64,000 nucleotides of DNA. It comes from an uncultured Eubacteriales bacterium. Lineage in GTDB: Bacteria; Bacillota; Clostridia; Christensenellales; Borkfalkiaceae. The stretch is from NCBI GenBank assembly GCA_905209085.1, contig CAJLRM010000003.1, positions 186,001 to 250,000 of the forward strand. Direction: 5' to 3'. Numbering within the stretch: the first letter of the stretch is position 1; the number at the start of each line of letters is the position of its first letter. Under the pieces are notes generated by a model. The model had not been told where the DNA came from. It searched no databases and saw only the letters and a program-made list of their open reading frames with translations. A program made the translations under genes and the position numbers. This document shows positions 25,504-32,846 of the stretch, one piece after another.

Positions 25504-25814
25504 TCGTTAAAAGAAAACCGCCGCGGAAAGCGGGCGGGATAAAAGCGGCGTCAGCGTTTATCATGCGAGCGCGGCATAAGCGATGCAAACGATATAAAAC
25601 TCAATAGCCGCACTCGCGGGGTACCAATAACGCGCGGGGAAACGCATACAATCAAAATTTCGGCTTCGGTGGGATAATGCGGGCGACAAATTCATAGCCG
25701 CGGCGAAAAGAGGGCTTTTCCAAACGTTGAAAAGACGGTTGCGATCACAGCGCTCTTCTTGTCTGCTTCCATTTAAGGCAGGCTTTTCGAAAAAACGAAA
25801 AAACGGCTTGGATA

Positions 25815-25848
25815 GAAAAAAGAAGAGGGAATCTTGCCTTCCTCTTCT
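25815..25848 (-). terminator. Terminator of the AraC/GH27 operon
   Basis: On the minus strand, AGAAGAGGAA pairs with TCCCTCTTCT (25848-25839 with 25830-25821, two wobbles or mismatches), followed by TTTTTT. Confidence 0.8.
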
Positions 25849-25868
25849 AAAATTATGTTTTTTAAGAA

Positions 25869-26795
25869 TCAGCTTTTCGCAACGAAATCAAGGGTGTTGT
25901 TTTCGTTGCGATACTGCGAGGGCGTCATTTTCAATCTTGTTTTGAACAGTTTGAAAAAGGCGTTAGGGGTCATGCCCACCGATTCCGCGACGGCCTGTAC
26001 GGAGAGAGAAGTCTGTTTCAACAGCTTGCAGGCTTCGCTGCAACGAAGAGTAGAAAGATATTCTCCCGGCGAAACGTTCATATGTTTTTTAAAGAGCACG
26101 GAAAAGTAAGTCCTGTTGAGAAAGAGCCGCGCGCACACGTCGGTCACGGAAATGCCGTCCGGGTATTCGTTGTTCATAAAGTCCACGGCGCGGTTGATGA
26201 GATCGTTCGGGGAAATAGAGCGTTCGGCGCTCCTGTTTTCGAGCAGAACGCCGAAAATATCGTAGAATGCCGCGAGAATTTTCGGTTGCAGAGAACAATC
26301 CGTCCCGTCTTGTGTCTGCGACTGTTTGAGAAACTCGTAAATGCGCTTAAAGGAGCGCTTGACGACGGGCGAAGAAACGGTCTTTACGGGCGAATCGGGG
26401 GAAAAACCGCTCTGGGAGAGGAGAATATCGGCGTATACGCCCGAAAACGCCACCCAATAATAGCGGTAGGGATTGCCTTTTTGCGCGTAATATTTGACGT
26501 GTACGTCTTTGGGCAGCAAAAAGAGGGTATCTTTGGACAAGTGATAGGACTTTCCGCCGCATTCCAGCGTTCCCTCCCCGTCGGTGACGAATTGCAGAAT
26601 GTTTCTCTTGTCCGTGCATTCGTAGCTATGGCGGGTCTTTGCCTGAATGCCCGCGTTGTAGATCCATACGTCCACCGTTTCGAAAAAATGATTGTAGAAA
26701 GTGATGCTGTTGAAACGGCCGCCCTTTTTGAGGGCGGCTCCGATTTCGACTGCATTTTTCGCGTTTTTCGCGCTTTTTGAAATTTTTTCTTTCAT
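25869..26795 (-). CDS. AraC-family regulator with cupin sensor domain
   Basis: 308 aa from MKEKISKSAK. Residues about 45-140 form a cupin-like sugar-binding domain (FVTDGEGTLECGGKSYHLSKDTLFLLPKDVHVKYY). The C-terminal 100 residues carry the two AraC helix-turn-helices (ISVTDVCARLFLNRTYFSVLFKKHM and VQAVAESVGMTPNAFFKLFKTRLKMTPSQYR). It probably activates the alpha-galactosidase gene transcribed ahead of it in response to a galactoside. A much longer upstream frame was rejected because it has no ribosome binding site and adds non-homologous sequence. It is the third gene of a minus-strand operon. Confidence 0.88.
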   Translation of the reverse strand: MKEKISKSAKNAKNAVEIGAALKKGGRFNSITFYNHFFETVDVWIYNAGIQAKTRHSYECTDKRNILQFVTDGEGTLECGGKSYHLSKDTLFLLPKDVHVKYYAQKGNPYRYYWVAFSGVYADILLSQSGFSPDSPVKTVSSPVVKRSFKRIYEFLKQSQTQDGTDCSLQPKILAAFYDIFGVLLENRSAERSISPNDLINRAVDFMNNEYPDGISVTDVCARLFLNRTYFSVLFKKHMNVSPGEYLSTLRCSEACKLLKQTSLSVQAVAESVGMTPNAFFKLFKTRLKMTPSQYRNENNTLDFVAKS

Positions 26796-26887
26796 ATCGC
26801 TCTTTCCCGTTTGCCGTAAGGCTTTCTCGTAATAAGAATAACACGGAAAAAGAAATTTGTCAAGAACATTTTTTGCACTCTGCGTTT

Positions 26888-27106
26888 TCAAGGGCGGGAC
26901 ACGTGCTCTCTTTTCCTTTGCGCAAACAGCATACAGCCCATTTCGCGGTACTCTTCGATTTTCTCTTTCAGTCGCTCCTTGGACACGCCGAATTCCCTTG
27001 CCAGACAAGCGATACAGAGAAATTTATCCGCATTTCTCGCAATCAGCTTTTTATTCAGTCCCATTTCGTCGTAGGAAACGTCTGCGTCGCACTTAAAACA
27101 CTTCAT
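26888..27106 (-). CDS. Small zinc-ribbon-like protein
   Basis: 72 aa with two CxxC pairs (CFKCD at residues 3-7 and CIACL near 31-35) separated by 25 residues, followed by a charged helix (KERLKEKIEEYREMGC). Short proteins beginning MKCFKCDADV are common in gut clostridia and have no assigned role as far as I know. A structural zinc site is likely; DNA or protein binding is possible. It starts 4 bases after the GH27 stop, so it is translationally linked to it, and it precedes the AraC gene. Confidence 0.75.
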   Translation of the reverse strand: MKCFKCDADVSYDEMGLNKKLIARNADKFLCIACLAREFGVSKERLKEKIEEYREMGCMLFAQRKREHVSRP

Positions 27107-27109
27107 TTT

Positions 27110-28240
27110 TTAAGGGAGTTCCGTGATTTTCAGGCGGTATACTTCGCAGGTGTGAGGCTCCAAAGAGGCGGACAGGGTAGCGTTGACGGCATTGATTCTC
27201 TTTCCCGTATATGCCTCCGTGCCTTCGAGCCGCTTGCCTTGCAGGAAGGGAACGCCCAGATCGTCGGACGGCACCCAAAGATTGGCGGGCGAATCGGACA
27301 AATTGAAAAATCCCAGCGCGACGTCGCCGTTTTCGAGATTCCGAACGATTATCGGATAGTCGTTGTTCCCGCCGAATTTGAGAATGTAAGGACGGTTGCA
27401 GCGGGCATCCTGATCGATGGAAAGAAGGGTGGGATTGGTGAGGATCGCCTTGGTTTCCTCTGTCATTTCGCGGATATCGCAGCCGATCATCAGCGGGGAT
27501 TCGAGCAGGCACCACGCGGCAAAATGCAGCTTGTATTCCTCGTCCGTGCACCCCTTTAACCCGACGTGTCCGCGTCCTTTCATGCCCACGATCAGCATAT
27601 CCATATCGTTGAAGCATCCCTGTCCGCCGAAGGGCAGAATGTCGTATTGCTGTACGATAAGTCCTTTTAAAGATTCCCAAGTGTCGAATATATCGCCCGT
27701 GGAACGCCACATATGAGCGCCTGTCGAGCCGATCCACTCGTGCGTCTGATCGATGCCCCAGCTGCATCCGCTCAGCAGGATATCCCGACCGCAGGACGCG
27801 AGGGCAAGCCCCATGCGGCGGTATAACAACTTTCCTTCCGAGGAAGAGGGCTTGAAGCAGTAATCGTATTTGAGAAAATCGACGCCCCACTGCGCAAAGG
27901 TCGCCGCGTCGATGAATTCCCGATTGTAGCTGGCGGGATAGCCCGCGCAGGTCATCGTGCCGCAGCAGGAATACATACCGAATTTAAGCCCCTTCGAATG
28001 TATGTAATCCGCGACGTACTTCATTCCGTGCGGAAATTTTTTCGGATCGGGAACGAGCCTTCCGTCTTTATCCCGCTCTTTGAGCGCCCAGCAGTCGTCG
28101 ATGACGACGTATTCGTATCCCGCGTCTTTGAGTCCCGAAGAGATTAAGGTATCCGCGGAGGCGAGGATGAGTTCTTCGTTGATGTTTTCCGCAAAGGTGT
28201 TCCAGGTGTTCCAGCCCATAGGGGGCAGATGCTTGATCAT
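27110..28240 (-). CDS. Alpha-galactosidase, GH27 family
   Basis: 376 aa with no signal peptide, so it acts inside the cell on imported alpha-galactosides. The GH27 core begins PPMGWNTWNTF. The nucleophile Asp is in FLKYDYC (Asp126), the acid/base Asp in RSTGDIFD (Asp183), and VIDDCW (about 47-52) and LSGCSWG are also typical. The C-terminal beta domain follows IDQDARCNRP. The ATG is preceded by a purine-rich AGGGAATAAATC sequence on the minus strand, and its own promoter is at 28279-28307. First gene of the operon with the zinc-ribbon protein and AraC regulator. Confidence 0.93.
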   Translation of the reverse strand: MIKHLPPMGWNTWNTFAENINEELILASADTLISSGLKDAGYEYVVIDDCWALKERDKDGRLVPDPKKFPHGMKYVADYIHSKGLKFGMYSCCGTMTCAGYPASYNREFIDAATFAQWGVDFLKYDYCFKPSSSEGKLLYRRMGLALASCGRDILLSGCSWGIDQTHEWIGSTGAHMWRSTGDIFDTWESLKGLIVQQYDILPFGGQGCFNDMDMLIVGMKGRGHVGLKGCTDEEYKLHFAAWCLLESPLMIGCDIREMTEETKAILTNPTLLSIDQDARCNRPYILKFGGNNDYPIIVRNLENGDVALGFFNLSDSPANLWVPSDDLGVPFLQGKRLEGTEAYTGKRINAVNATLSASLEPHTCEVYRLKITELP

Positions 28241-28278
28241 GATTTATTCCCTCGTTTTAACTTTATTTCAATACCCGA

Positions 28279-28307
28279 AGTATAGCACAGGCGGGATGAA
28301 AAATCAA
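28279..28307 (-). promoter_or_regulatory. Promoter of the GH27 operon
   Basis: Minus strand: TTGATT (28307-28302), 17 bp, TATACT (28284-28279). The transcript would start about 30 bases before the GH27 ATG. Confidence 0.7.
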
Positions 28308-28539
28308 TATTCTTTTGTCGCAAAAAAAGTGTAATTTTGTTCTATTCTGCGAAAGGGAGTCTTCGGCGTCGGACACATTGTTCTTTGAGAAAAAAGAGGA
28401 TGCGGGAAGATAGTAGAAAAATTTTTTGAAAGAGAAAACGGAGCTTAAAAATTGTGAAAAAATATTTTTAAACGAAAAAGGAAGGGGGAAGATTTTTATA
28501 AACAACTTGAAAAGTCTGTGCCAATTTTTCGGAAAGGGG

Positions 28540-28568
28540 TTGACAACGGGGACAAAGAGTGCTATAAT
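28540..28568 (+). promoter_or_regulatory. Full-consensus promoter of the kinase/LacI operon
   Basis: TTGACA (28540-28545), 17 bp, TATAAT (28563-28568): a perfect match at both boxes with ideal spacing. Confidence 0.93.
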
Positions 28569-28571
28569 TAT

Positions 28572-28595
28572 CTTTACTAAAACGTTTTAGTAAAG
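28572..28595. promoter_or_regulatory. Perfect 24-bp LacI-type operator
   Basis: CTTTACTAAAAC followed immediately by its exact reverse complement GTTTTAGTAAAG. The central CG and AT-rich arms are typical of LacI/GalR-family sites. It covers the predicted start of transcription, so binding would block initiation. The likely ligand is the LacI-family protein encoded two genes downstream. Confidence 0.9.
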
Positions 28596-28890
28596 AGGAC
28601 GGAAGGAAAGAGCGGCAAAAAACAGCCTGTTTTGAGGAACTGTTTGTCGGGAAAAAGGAATCTTGCTCTTAGGCAAAGGCGATCTCGATTTACCTATCCC
28701 GGCTCTTGCGGCGTTACGGCTTTAAAACAAGCGGACGGAGGCTTTTGTTTTCCTTTGTCTTAACGCATCGGTCTTTTGCGGACGGATACCGTTTGTCCGC
28801 GGGTGGCGAGTTCGTTTTTCCTTCGTTTTTACGGCGTACGCGCCGTAGCTTTTCTAAAACGCAAAGAAGAAAAGAGAGGTAAAAAAATCA

Positions 28891-29787
28891 ATGAAAATTT
28901 ACGTGGCGGGAAGTTTGAATATGGACCTCGTCATCAAGGCGCCTTTCATGCCGGAAAACGGCATGACGATCAGCGGAGAGGGCTTTATGACCAATCCCGG
29001 CGGCAAGGGCGCCAATCAGGCGGCGGCGATCGGAAAGCTGGGCGGCGAAGCGTACATGATGGGATGCGTGGGAAACGCTTTCGGGGACGAGCTTAAAGAA
29101 ACGCTGAAAAAATACGGCGTACACACCGAATATATCGCCAAGATCGCGGACGTTTCCAGCGGCATTGCGGTGATCGTGGTGGTGGACGGGGACAATCGCA
29201 TTATCCTCGACGCGGGAGCGAACGGAAAGGTGAGCGAGGCGTTGATCGAGGAGGCTCTGAGCGATGCCGAAAAGGGAGATTATCTCGTTTGTCAATTAGA
29301 AATTTCGCAAAAAATCGTCCGTTACGCCTTGCAAAGAGCGAAGGAAAAGGGCATGATCACCGTGCTTAATCCCGCGCCCGCGGCGGTGTTGGAAGAGGGG
29401 ATTTTGGAATCTTGCGATTATTTTATCCCCAATCAATCGGAAGCGGAATTTTACACGGGCATTTACCCGAAAGAGGAGGCGTCCGCGAAACAATGCGCGG
29501 AAGCTTTGGCGGCGAAAGGCGTGAAAAACGTCGTCGTCACGATGGGAGCGGAAGGTTCGGCGTACGTGGGCGGCGGAAAATACGTCAGGGTGGACAGCTT
29601 TAAGGCGGAGGCCGTGGACACGACGGCGGCAGGGGACACCTACGTCGGCGCTTTGGTGACGCGCCTTTCCGAGGGCGCGGATATAGAGGAAGCGATGACG
29701 TTTGCCAGCAAAGCCTCGGCGATCACCGTCACGCGGCGGGGCGCGCAGCAGTCTATCCCGTTAAGAAGAGAGGTGGAACAAAATTGA
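28891..29787 (+). CDS. Ribokinase-like sugar kinase (PfkB family)
   Basis: 298 aa, cytoplasmic. N-terminal GGKGANQAAAIGKLGG and C-terminal DTTAAGDTYVGALVTRL (catalytic Asp near residue 249) place it with ribokinase; the ribokinase-type AAGD variant replaces GAGD. It probably phosphorylates ribose or a related pentose or nucleoside-derived sugar, but substrate within the PfkB family cannot be fixed from sequence alone. AGAGAGG precedes the ATG. Its TGA overlaps the TTG start of the LacI gene. No transporter is in the operon, so the sugar comes from elsewhere. Confidence 0.87.
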   Translation: MKIYVAGSLNMDLVIKAPFMPENGMTISGEGFMTNPGGKGANQAAAIGKLGGEAYMMGCVGNAFGDELKETLKKYGVHTEYIAKIADVSSGIAVIVVVDGDNRIILDAGANGKVSEALIEEALSDAEKGDYLVCQLEISQKIVRYALQRAKEKGMITVLNPAPAAVLEEGILESCDYFIPNQSEAEFYTGIYPKEEASAKQCAEALAAKGVKNVVVTMGAEGSAYVGGGKYVRVDSFKAEAVDTTAAGDTYVGALVTRLSEGADIEEAMTFASKASAITVTRRGAQQSIPLRREVEQN

Positions 29788-30830
29788 CGCCGCGCCTGAA
29801 ACGCGTTACGATCAAGGACGTGGCGGCGCGTGCGGGCGTTTCTCCGTCCGCCGTTTCCATCGCGCTCAACGGCAAGGGAGAATCTCTCCCCGAAAAGACG
29901 CGGGAGCGCATCCGCGCCGCGGCAGACGAACTCGATTACCGTCCCGATTATTCTGCGCGGGCCATGGTGACGGGAAAGACGCATATCGTCGGGATCGTCC
30001 TTCCCGACATTTCCAATCCCTTTTTCGCGCAGCTGGTGGGACAGATACAGACGGCGCTTGCCGCCCGCGGCTACGACGTCATGCTCTGCAACAGCGGGGA
30101 AAAAGCGGAAAACGACTTGCATTCTATCCGTTTGCTCGCGGGGCGCGGCGTGGACGGTCTGATTCTGGCGCCCGCTTCCGAGTCTTTGACGGCGGACGGA
30201 GCGGCGAATTTACGAAAGGTCCTTGCCGGAGCGAGGCTTCCCGTTCTTTTTCTCGACCGATGCTATGAAGGGGGAATGCCGCGGGTGAGCGTAGATAACG
30301 AGGACAGCGGCTACCGCATGGCACAGTACCTTTTGAGAATGGGGCATACGAAAATCGGCGTCGTGACGGGACCTCTCGTTTTGAACAGCAGCCGCAACCG
30401 ACTGCGGGGCGTTTTGAGAGCGCTGGAAGAGAAGAATTTGTCTTTGCCCGAGGCGTATATTTACGAGGGCAGATACGATGCGAAATCGGGTATTCTCGGC
30501 GCGGAAAAATTGTTAAAAACGGACGTTACGGCGATTTTTGCCTTTTCCGACGTGCAGGCGTGCGGCGTATATAAGCGGCTTTTTGAGTCCGGGAAACGTA
30601 TTCCCGAAGATATTTCCGTGGCGGGCTTCGACGATACGTTTTATTCCGCCGTCTGCGTGCCGCCTCTGACGACGATGCGCCAGCCGCTGGGGGAGATCTC
30701 CGCCGCGGCGTGCCGCCTTTTGTCGAAGATGATGGAGGGCGGAGGAGCCGAAGAGGAAGTATGCGTGCCCGCGGATTTGGTCGTCCGAGGGAGCGTGAAA
30801 CGACTGCACGATAATTTTGAAAAGCAATAG
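29784..30830 (+). CDS. LacI-family transcriptional regulator
   Basis: 348 aa. The N-terminal HTH (VTIKDVAARAGVSPSAVSIALNGKG) is the LacI signature. The hinge is YRPDYSARAMVTGKT, followed by a periplasmic-binding-protein-like sensor (IVGIVLPDISNPFFAQLVGQI and later VAGFDDTFYSAVCVPPLTTMRQP). It starts at TTG 29784, 8 bases after AGAGGTGG and overlapping the kinase stop; no ATG lies near. Autoregulation of its own operon through the 28572-28595 palindrome is the simplest reading. Confidence 0.93.
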   Translation: MTPRLKRVTIKDVAARAGVSPSAVSIALNGKGESLPEKTRERIRAAADELDYRPDYSARAMVTGKTHIVGIVLPDISNPFFAQLVGQIQTALAARGYDVMLCNSGEKAENDLHSIRLLAGRGVDGLILAPASESLTADGAANLRKVLAGARLPVLFLDRCYEGGMPRVSVDNEDSGYRMAQYLLRMGHTKIGVVTGPLVLNSSRNRLRGVLRALEEKNLSLPEAYIYEGRYDAKSGILGAEKLLKTDVTAIFAFSDVQACGVYKRLFESGKRIPEDISVAGFDDTFYSAVCVPPLTTMRQPLGEISAAACRLLSKMMEGGGAEEEVCVPADLVVRGSVKRLHDNFEKQ

Positions 30831-30844
30831 GAAATAGGGAAAGT

Positions 30845-30878
30845 ATAAAGCGGTCTAAAAAGGTCGCTTTATTTTTTA
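30845..30878 (+). terminator. Terminator of the kinase/LacI operon
   Basis: ATAAAGCG pairs with CGCTTTAT around a short A-rich loop, followed by TTTTTT. It overlaps the stop of the minus-strand Cys-rich gene. Confidence 0.75.
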
Positions 30879-31181
30879 TCGGTTGTGCGGGATGTCATTT
30901 TTATCTTCTTTAAGAATCATGGCTATTTCGTTTATCTGTTCCGCCATATTTTTTAAAGTTCTTTTTATGGATTCTTCCCGCTCCGCTTTTCGGATATCGA
31001 TACTTTCCCAAAGTTCGCACGCCGTATTGTTGGCGCGGCACTTCCTGAACGTGGTATTCGTATAATTTTTCAGACAATGCCCGCAAAATACAGAATTGTT
31101 AAAAGCATGGATTTTTGTGTAGTGTTGGCAAAAATATTTGCAATTTTCACATTTCTTCTTTTCTGATTCTTTTGAGTTCAT
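30876..31181 (-). CDS. Cysteine-rich small protein, unknown
   Basis: 101 aa. Cysteines occur as CENCKYFCQHY, FCGHCLKNY, KCRANN and CELWE, six or more of them in zinc-finger-like spacing, with histidines between. The C-terminal third is a charged helix (KNMAEQINEIAMILKEDKNDI). Probably a metal-binding accessory protein. It is divergent from an XRE gene across a region with palindromes, so the two may be co-regulated. AT-rich relative to its surroundings. Family not recognised. Confidence 0.65.
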   Translation of the reverse strand: MNSKESEKKKCENCKYFCQHYTKIHAFNNSVFCGHCLKNYTNTTFRKCRANNTACELWESIDIRKAEREESIKRTLKNMAEQINEIAMILKEDKNDIPHNR

Positions 31182-31208
31182 TCTTTTTCTCCAAAAATTT
31201 ATCTCGCA

Positions 31209-31246
31209 ATACGCGATTCGCGTATCATAAACGCATTTCGCGTATT
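31209..31246. promoter_or_regulatory. Two operator-like palindromes between divergent genes
   Basis: ATACGCGA-T-TCGCGTAT (31209-31225) is a perfect inverted repeat. A second, weaker copy reads AAACGCA-T-TTCGCGTAT (31229-31245). They sit just upstream of the XRE gene and are probable binding sites for it. Confidence 0.65.
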
Positions 31247-31264
31247 TTATGATAAAATTTTAAC

Positions 31265-31489
31265 ATGAGCAAATTTAATGAAAAAATAAGAGAATTGCGT
31301 CTGGAAAATGGTTTTACACAAAAGAAAGTCGCAGGTTTGTTAGAAGTTTCCGCTACTTGTTATGCGGGATATGAACAAGGATATAGAGAACCCGATTTTA
31401 AAACGCTGATAAAGATTTGCAAACTATTTGACGTAAGCTCCGATTATCTCCTTGGCTTAGAAGACGACACGGGAACGAAGCTTTATTGA
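31265..31489 (+). CDS. XRE-family HTH regulator, 74 aa
   Basis: A single HTH domain (FTQKKVAGLLEVSATCYAGYEQGYREPD) with the C-terminal helix LIKICKLFDVSSDYLLGLED typical of SinR/XRE small regulators. The region before the ATG is AT-rich and has no strong Shine-Dalgarno sequence. After the TGA the same frame stays open and repeats the protein's own ending (see the repeat at 31508). Likely autoregulator of the divergent pair through the ATACGCGA sites. Confidence 0.83.
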   Translation: MSKFNEKIRELRLENGFTQKKVAGLLEVSATCYAGYEQGYREPDFKTLIKICKLFDVSSDYLLGLEDDTGTKLY

Positions 31490-31507
31490 AACATATTTAC
31501 AGACTTA

Positions 31508-31615
31508 GACTATCTTTTCGGCTTAGAAGAAGATACGGGGCGAAAGTCCGCCGAAAGTGTTTCGGGGCGAACGTTCGACGTTTTTTGTCCGACTCTTTCC
31601 CGTTTGAAATCCTGA
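31508..31615 (+). pseudogene. In-frame duplicate of the XRE C-terminus after its stop codon
   Basis: Starting 19 bases past the TGA and in the same frame, codons 31508-31549 read DYLFGLEEDTGRKS, closely matching DYLLGLEDDTGTK 66 bases upstream. About 8 of 39 bases differ, many of them at third codon positions. The frame then runs on with unrelated sequence to TGA 31613. It looks like the tail of a second XRE gene or a tandem duplication that was later closed off by the stop. Confidence 0.65.
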
Positions 31616-31645
31616 TGAAAAAACATTTCAAGAGGGTCCCGCTGA

Positions 31646-31674
31646 TTGACGCGCGGAAACAAACGTGTTACAAT
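31646..31674 (+). promoter_or_regulatory. Promoter of the SIMPL-domain gene
   Basis: TTGACG (31646-31651), 17 bp, TACAAT (31669-31674); GGAGG follows 16 bases later, before the ATG. Confidence 0.8.
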
Positions 31675-31706
31675 AAAGAGAACAAAAAAGGAGGAATCGA
31701 GCAATT

Positions 31707-32366
31707 ATGGACAAAGTTTTAAGGATATGCGGTAAGGGCAAAATACGCCTGCGCCCCGATACCGTTTGCGCCGAACTGACGTTAGAGGGCGTGGGAAAGG
31801 AGTATGCCGAAGCTCTGCAAGCGGCGCAGGAAGCCTTGGAGAAGGTGACGGGCGCTCTGGAAAAATCGGGCTTCCGAAAGGAAGAGTTGAAAACCTCCGA
31901 CTTCCGTGTGGAAACGAAGTACGAAGGATATCGTGACGAAAAAGGGGATTGGAAACAAAAATTTGTCGGTTATCAGTACACCCATGCGCTGAATCTGCGT
32001 TTCCCCGCCGACAATACGCTGCTGGGAGAATTTATTTCGGCTGTCGCAAACAGCGGCGCCGAACCTGTCTTTTCCTTTTCCTATACGGTGAAGAATATAG
32101 AAAACGCCAAGGACTGGCTGCTTCGGGAGGCCGTGAAAGACTGCGCGAAAAAGGCTCTGATTTTAGCGGATGCGGCGAAAGTGGAACTTGTGAGCATCGT
32201 CGAAATAGACTATTCGCCCGACGATAAGAATTTTTCCGCTCGTCCGATACAGCCTATGCGCCTGCGCGCGGCGGCGGATGCCGCTCCCGCGAATCTTTCT
32301 CTCGACGTGACGCCCGACGACATCGAAGTCGTCGATACCGTGACCGTCGTTTGGGAGATTGCCTAA
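31707..32366 (+). CDS. SIMPL-domain (DUF541) protein
   Basis: 219 aa with no signal peptide, so probably cytoplasmic, unlike many secreted DUF541 proteins. The family pattern is clear: start VLRICGKGKIRLRPDTVCAELTLEGVGKEYAEALQAAQ, middle LKTSDFRVETKYEGYRDEKGDW, and VGYQYTHALNLRF. SIMPL proteins form ring-like oligomers, and some affect signalling or oxidative-stress responses; the role here is unknown. GGAGG precedes the ATG and a hairpin terminator follows, so this is a single-gene unit. Confidence 0.88.
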   Translation: MDKVLRICGKGKIRLRPDTVCAELTLEGVGKEYAEALQAAQEALEKVTGALEKSGFRKEELKTSDFRVETKYEGYRDEKGDWKQKFVGYQYTHALNLRFPADNTLLGEFISAVANSGAEPVFSFSYTVKNIENAKDWLLREAVKDCAKKALILADAAKVELVSIVEIDYSPDDKNFSARPIQPMRLRAAADAAPANLSLDVTPDDIEVVDTVTVVWEIA

Positions 32367-32390
32367 AATATTTTCGGATGATTTTTCCCG

Positions 32391-32420
32391 ACGGCTGAAA
32401 TTTTTTCAGCCGTTCTTTTT
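32391..32420 (+). terminator. Terminator after the SIMPL gene
   Basis: ACGGCTGAA (32391-32399) pairs with TTCAGCCGT (32405-32413), followed by TCTTTTT. Confidence 0.92.
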
Positions 32421-32464
32421 ATAAACAGATTTCTTTTCGGACGATGTCGATGGAAACGAACAAA

Positions 32465-32502
32465 GAGTGAACAATGTATACGGGAGTGAACAATATATAC
32501 GG
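32465..32502 (+). repeat. Two head-to-tail 19-bp repeats
   Basis: GAGTGAACAATGTATACGG (32465-32483) is followed immediately by GAGTGAACAATATATACGG (32484-32502), differing at one base. Possible regulator binding pair or a slippage duplication. Confidence 0.8.
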
Positions 32503-32739
32503 CAGGGAAGAAGGGAATCAAACGCAGTTGACAAGAGAGCACGCGCAAGAGCAGGAAGAAAGAAAATAGGAAAGGCAGCGTAATCGAAAGAAGGGAATAA
32601 GGGACGGAAGGAAGCGCGGCGGAAAAACTATCCTGCAAAATAGGAATGGCGCGACGAACGAAACGGCTAAAAAAATTGCCTTCCCAAAAAGTAAAATACG
32701 ATTTTACCTCAGGCGATACGAAAATACGAAATTCTCCGC

Positions 32740-32768
32740 TTTACAAGGGCGAAAAAATGTGATAGAAT
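32740..32768 (+). promoter_or_regulatory. Promoter of the GH78-like gene
   Basis: TTTACA (32740-32745), 17 bp, TAGAAT (32763-32768). Confidence 0.65.
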
Positions 32769-32846
32769 AAAAAAGGTCTTCCGTCTGCATTCGTTGCAAC
32801 CTTGACCTGGCGGAACGGCACTTTGAAATTTTCGGAGAAAACAGAG

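Larger units (their letters stand above)
25389..25868. other. Intergenic region between convergent operons
   Basis: 480 bp. It holds the kdgK terminator at the left and the AraC-gene terminator at the right. The middle 300 bp (25505-25815) shows nothing recognisable. Confidence 0.6.
28241..28890. other. Divergent regulatory region between GH27 and kinase operons
   Basis: 650 bp holding the GH27 promoter (left), an AT-rich middle, a consensus promoter with a 24-bp operator (28540-28595) and then a long leader of about 300 nt to the kinase ATG. The leader has short hairpins (for example GCGGAC with GTCCGC about 28778-28800 and ACGGCG with CGCCGT about 28830-28847) but no riboswitch class that I recognise. 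Confidence 0.6.
32367..32846. other. Intergenic region upstream of the GH78-like gene
   Basis: 480 bp: SIMPL terminator, a 19-bp exact-period tandem repeat (32465-32502), about 230 bp without features, then the promoter and leader of the glycosidase gene. Confidence 0.6.

Noticed and set aside
28596..28890. A known riboswitch in the kinase leader
   Set aside because: No aptamer consensus that I recognise and no terminator hairpin with T-run before the ATG.
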